A stretch of 8,502 nucleotides of DNA from Phosphoribacter sp964647395 (GTDB lineage Bacteria; Actinomycetota; Actinomycetes; Actinomycetales; Dermatophilaceae). The notes beneath the pieces were generated by a model that did not search any database, was not told where the DNA came from, and saw only the letters and a list, made by a program, of their open reading frames with translations. Made by a program: the position numbers and the translations under genes. Positions 6,393 to 8,502 of this stretch are shown in pieces. The stretch spans positions 1 through 8,502 of the forward strand of contig CAZYHR010000131.1 in assembly GCA_964647395.1 (NCBI GenBank). The letters are read 5' to 3'. The first letter of the stretch is position 1. Each line of letters begins with the position of its first letter.

Positions 6393-6430
6393 TGTGGCAC
6401 CGCGTGATCAATGCATCACGCTGCGTCACA
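6393..6430 (-). repeat. 38-bp dyad-symmetric element, right copy
   Basis: This is the mirrored partner of the element at 5250-5287. Read on the minus strand it begins TGTGACGCAGCGTGA, identical over 15 bases to the left copy. It matches at 23 of the first 27 positions and 29 of 38 overall, with exactly the same arm and spacer lengths. Here the inner arms (GTGAT/ATCAC) are perfect and the outer arms match at 5 of 7. It lies 28 bp after the DUF559 stop and 30 bp from the end of upp, between two convergent genes, where an operator for a start site would be unexpected. Confidence 0.85.
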
Positions 6431-6435
6431 CCTAA

Positions 6436-6461
6436 GCCGGGCCGAGCGGGGCCGGCGGGCT
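6436..6461. terminator. Possible GC-rich hairpin between DUF559 gene and upp
   Basis: GCCGG at 6436-6440 pairs with CCGGC at 6452-6456. The stem can be lengthened to about 8 bp with one mismatch, directly after the upp stop codon on the minus strand. There is no T-tract. It is a candidate intrinsic stop for upp only; the adjacent 38-bp dyad could serve the same purpose in both directions. Confidence 0.25.
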
Positions 6462-7099
6462 CAGACGACCCCGTAGAGCCGGTCGCCGGCGTCCCCGAGC
6501 CCGGGCACGATGTAGCCGTGCTCGTCGAGCCGCAGGTCGACGGCGCCGGTGACCAACGACACCGGCACCTCCAGCCCGGCGAGGGCCTGCTCGACCCGGG
6601 CGATGCCCTCGGGTGCGGAGATGAGCGTGATCGCGGTGATGTCGTCAGCGCCGCGGTCGCCCAGGTAGCGGATGGCGTCGACGAGGGTCCCGCCGGTGGC
6701 GAGCATCGGGTCGAGCAGGTAGCACTGCCGGCCGGACAGGTCCTCCGGCAGCCGGTGGGCATAGGTCACGGCCGTCAGCGTCTCCTCGTTGCGCAGCATG
6801 CCCAGGAAGCCGACCTCGGCCGACGGCAGGATCCGCAGCATCCCCTCGAGCATCCCGAGCCCGGCCCGCAGGATCGGCACGACGAGCGGCTTGGGGTTGG
6901 CCAGCTTGATGCCGGTCGTCGGTCCGATCGGCGTCTCGATCTCGAACGGCTCCACCCGCACGTCCCGGGTGGCCTCGTAGGCCAGCAGCGTGACCAACTC
7001 CTCGGCGAGCCGCCGGAAGGTCGGGCTGTCGGTCCGCTTGTCGCGCAGATAAGTCAGCTTGTGCGAGATGAGTTGGTGGTCGGCGACATGGACACGCAT
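6461..7099 (-). CDS. upp: Uracil phosphoribosyltransferase
   Basis: A complete 212-residue cytoplasmic enzyme of pyrimidine salvage, which makes UMP from uracil and PRPP. The PRPP-binding loop LLDPMLATGGT is at about residues 128-138 (D130 and the TGGT turn). The N-terminal HPLISHKLTYLRD-type block is seen as HQLISHKLTYLRD (8-20). The EPFEIETP and VPILRAGLGM segments follow at 50-57 and 74-83, and the uracil-binding C-terminus GYIVPGLGDAGDRLYG is at 196-211. Length is normal for the family. The ATG at 7099 is the standard start (MRVHVADH), but there is no good ribosome binding site close by. Its start codon overlaps the predicted tadA start on the other strand, so its promoter and leader must lie inside the 5' part of tadA unless the mRNA is leaderless. 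Confidence 0.97.
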   Translation of the reverse strand: MRVHVADHQLISHKLTYLRDKRTDSPTFRRLAEELVTLLAYEATRDVRVEPFEIETPIGPTTGIKLANPKPLVVPILRAGLGMLEGMLRILPSAEVGFLGMLRNEETLTAVTYAHRLPEDLSGRQCYLLDPMLATGGTLVDAIRYLGDRGADDITAITLISAPEGIARVEQALAGLEVPVSLVTGAVDLRLDEHGYIVPGLGDAGDRLYGVV

Positions 7100-7625
7100 G
7101 AGCGAAACTTACCCCGTGCCCGACCCCGCCCCAGCCCCTGTCACCGTCCCGGGTCACGGGCTGCCCGTCGACCCTCGGTATGCCGCGTGGCTGGCCCGCG
7201 CGCTCGACCTCGCCCGCGCGGCCGGACGGTCCGGGGAGGTGCCGGTGGGCGCGGTCCTGGTCGACCCGGACGGCCGGGTCGTCGGCGAGGGCGCCAACGC
7301 CAGGGAGGCCACCAGCGACCCGACCGCGCACGCCGAGGTGGTCGCGCTGCGGGCCGGGGCGCGGCATACCGGGTCGTGGCGGTTGCCGGGGCACACGCTC
7401 CTGGTGACCCTCGAGCCGTGCGTCCTGTGCGCCGGGGCGATCGTCGCCGCCCGCATCGAGTCCCTGGTCATCGGCGCCTGGGACCCCAAGGCCGGGGCCT
7501 GCGGGTCGGTGTGGGACCTGGTGCGCGACCGGCGAGCCAACCACTGGGTCGAGGTGGTCGGGGCCCTGGACCCGGACGGCTGCGGTGGAGTGCTGCGCGG
7601 CTTCTTCCGGGCGCGGCGGTCGTGA
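7098..7625 (+). CDS. tadA: tRNA adenosine(34) deaminase
   Basis: A 175-residue zinc-dependent cytidine-deaminase-fold enzyme that converts A34 to inosine in the anticodon of tRNA-Arg(ACG), needed to read CGN codons. The zinc and catalytic residues are present: H78 and E80 in PTAHAE, C108 and C111 in PCVLC. The GEVPVGAVLV strand is at 47-56 and GACGSVWDL at 133-141. Compared with the usual family, the N-terminus carries about 25 extra proline-rich residues before the first helix (DPRYAAWLARALDLAR). The ATG at 7098 is taken as the start; the frame stays open upstream to a TTG at 7059 inside upp, and a GTG at 7116 is a downstream alternative. No clear ribosome binding site marks any of them. It is divergent from upp and is followed by a drop in GC content. 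Confidence 0.95.
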   Translation: MSETYPVPDPAPAPVTVPGHGLPVDPRYAAWLARALDLARAAGRSGEVPVGAVLVDPDGRVVGEGANAREATSDPTAHAEVVALRAGARHTGSWRLPGHTLLVTLEPCVLCAGAIVAARIESLVIGAWDPKAGACGSVWDLVRDRRANHWVEVVGALDPDGCGGVLRGFFRARRS

Positions 7626-7712
7626 AGCCGGCCAGGCGGTGCGGGCCGGGCGCCGGCGCTCGCAGCCCTGCCAGCGCATACTACCGACGGCCGACCGGGG
7701 GAGGTACGTCGC
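7626..7712. other. Short non-coding stretch after tadA
   Basis: GC-rich DNA with repeated GCCGG/GGCCGG words (7627-7633, 7644-7657) that can pair with each other and may act as a T-less terminator for tadA. At its right end, GGGGGAGG (7697-7704) is a strong Shine-Dalgarno sequence 8 nt before the GTG at 7713. No tRNA gene is present. Confidence 0.3.
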
Positions 7713-7991
7713 GTGCTACCTGTTGCGAGCCGCCGATCGTGCTGTCACCATGAAGAAGCCCATCTGGGACCAACTTCATCTCGTTTCCTTGAGCTGGCCG
7801 AACTGCAAGGCCCTCGACTCAAGGCCAGGACGGCAAGTTGGATTCGTCTCGACAAATGGTCAACGCCCGACCATAGTGAAGCAGCCGAATGGGAGGCAAC
7901 AAGTATGCCTGGCTACGAACTGAACCACTGGGCTCCAGCAAGTAATGATCGGGGATCATCCCACCAGTGGGATGGACGTTCGGCTTGCTGA
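7713..7991 (+). CDS. Hypothetical small protein, 92 residues (tentative)
   Basis: An open frame beginning with GTG at 7713, preceded by GGGGGAGG at 7697-7704 with 8-nt spacing, the clearest ribosome binding site in this part of the window. The first 15 residues are cysteine-, arginine- and histidine-rich and unconvincing. The middle (RFLELAELQGPRLKART, SWIRLDKW, EAAEWEATSMPGYELNHWAP) has the residue mix of a real protein. I do not recognise a family. It lies in DNA of about 55% GC, far below its left neighbours, and its stop overlaps the possible TTG start of the lipoprotein gene (7985). It may be a real small gene coupled to the lipoprotein, or the remnant of a longer transferred gene. A competing frame from ATG 7750 (57 codons) lacks a ribosome binding site. 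Confidence 0.35.
   Translation: MLPVASRRSCCHHEEAHLGPTSSRFLELAELQGPRLKARTASWIRLDKWSTPDHSEAAEWEATSMPGYELNHWAPASNDRGSSHQWDGRSAC
7741..7980. other. Low-GC tract (composition boundary)
   Basis: The four 60-base blocks from 7741 to 7980 each have 33-34 G+C (about 55%), and 8341-8400 has 29 of 60. A block in tadA (7201-7260) has 50 of 60. The fall begins soon after the tadA stop and continues, less evenly, to the end of the window. This suggests that DNA of another origin, such as an island edge, starts between about 7630 and 7740. No integrase, tRNA or direct-repeat attachment site is visible at the boundary. Confidence 0.6.
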
Positions 7992-8502
7992 GGAAGTTGC
8001 CCCACCTGGCCACCGTGACGCTTGCCCTCCTGGGTGTCGCTTCGTGCTCCGCGACCAGCCCACCATCACTGGCCGCGGCCACAACCCCAGTGGACGCGGC
8101 CAGCGCCAGGTCTGCCGCCGCAGCCTGGGCTGAAGTTCGCGGCACCCAATCCCGCCTGGCTTCCATTCAGTCCACGCTTGTGGCGGCGTGCATGCACCGT
8201 GCGGGCTACGGCGTCTCCCCGCCGAACCCTTCTGCCATACCGACCGCCACGGACATAGACGTTAGTCCGACACTGGACGCGGCGCGCTCCGGGGGTTACG
8301 GCATCTTGGCGAGCCAAGTCCAGCGCACGGCACAGGGAGCAAGTTCCGCGTGGACCGATTCAAGCGATGATTACAAACGTCGATACACAGTTGCGCTCTA
8401 CGAAGAGGAGAGCGAGCGCATTGTCTACGCCTTTCCGGGCGGCAGTTACGGGCTCTTCTTACTTGAGGTGGGGGTGGCTGAGCCCGCCGCCGACCAGGAG
8501 CA
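7985..8502 (+). CDS. Putative lipoprotein, N-terminal part (runs off the window)
   Basis: The frame is open from 7949 to the end of the window, without a stop. From TTG at 7985 the protein begins MLRKLPHLATVTLALLGVAS-C: a positively charged start, a hydrophobic core and a lipobox (L-G-V-A-S before C21). This predicts export and lipid attachment at the outer face of the membrane. A Ser/Thr/Ala/Pro-rich linker follows. Residues about 63-80 read STLVAACMHRAGYGVSPP, like the CM-x(3-4)-G-(Y/F) motif of uncharacterised actinobacterial secreted or lipoproteins, and ARSGGYGI at 100-107 fits the same type. The last part has charged and tyrosine-rich helices (DDYKRRYTVALYEEE). GTG at 7967 is another possible start; TTG 7985 gives the better signal peptide length, with GGATGG about 9 nt upstream. 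Function is unknown. Confidence 0.75.
   Translation, partial: MLRKLPHLATVTLALLGVASCSATSPPSLAAATTPVDAASARSAAAAWAEVRGTQSRLASIQSTLVAACMHRAGYGVSPPNPSAIPTATDIDVSPTLDAARSGGYGILASQVQRTAQGASSAWTDSSDDYKRRYTVALYEEESERIVYAFPGGSYGLFLLEVGVAEPAADQE

Noticed and set aside
5244..6437. Target-site duplication flanking the two 38-bp dyads
   Set aside because: The bases just outside the two elements (ending GGTGGA on the left, starting CCTAAG on the right) do not form a direct repeat, so insertion by a standard transposase is not shown.
7059..7097. Upstream TTG (7059) or ATG (7068) start for tadA
   Set aside because: These would extend tadA into upp with a Trp-rich, unconserved peptide and have no ribosome binding site; the ATG at 7098 or GTG at 7116 is more likely.
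7626..7740. tRNA gene after tadA as an island attachment site
   Set aside because: No cloverleaf, anticodon arm or CCA-type end could be found in the stretch.
6002..7753. Long plus-strand frame across the end of DUF559, upp and tadA
   Set aside because: It is out of frame with DUF559 and tadA and antisense to upp, with no domain-like content.

Overview
The window is very GC-rich (well above 70% over most of its length) and carries gene families typical of high-GC Actinobacteria: a GAF-ANTAR regulator, a PAS/SpoIIE-phosphatase/HATPase/STAS fusion, a DUF559 endonuclease-like protein, and adjacent upp and tadA genes. A member of the Micrococcales, such as an Intrasporangiaceae-type genome, would fit, but the window alone cannot fix the genus.

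Layout. Positions 1-96 (+) are the last codons of an NAD(P) transhydrogenase beta subunit (pntB). It converges with a block on the minus strand. Read in its own direction (right to left), that block holds a 56-residue hydrophobic protein (4925-5095), a membrane-anchored bacterial PH-domain protein with a long acidic, proline-rich tail (4010-4915), a 125-bp gap, a GAF-ANTAR antitermination regulator (3111-3884), a multidomain phosphatase/kinase-like signalling protein (1147-3114, ATGA overlap) and an aldo/keto reductase (145-1113). The 3' junction with pntB holds an 18-bp tandem repeat and a possible hairpin.

From 5096 to 6460 lies the most interesting part. A DUF559/AbiEi-like gene (5404-6365, +) is broken by one apparent 1-nt deletion near 6119. 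It is bracketed by two copies of a 38-bp dyad-symmetric element (5250-5287 and 6393-6430). The best-conserved arms of the two copies form an inverted repeat, as in an element with ends or a REP-type palindrome pair.

Next come the divergent housekeeping genes upp (6461-7099, -) and tadA (7098-7625, +), whose predicted start codons share the same CATG. After tadA the base composition falls to about 55% GC by 7741. This right end holds a 92-codon open frame of unknown function with a strong ribosome binding site (7713-7991) and the start of an actinobacterial-type lipoprotein (7985 to beyond the window end).

How the genes may work together: the ANTAR protein and the phosphatase fusion are probably co-translated and likely form one signalling unit (RNA-level antitermination plus partner switching). 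upp and tadA are a nucleotide-salvage / tRNA-editing pair whose link is position rather than shared pathway. The DUF559 unit looks like an insertion-type cassette between the membrane-protein genes and upp.
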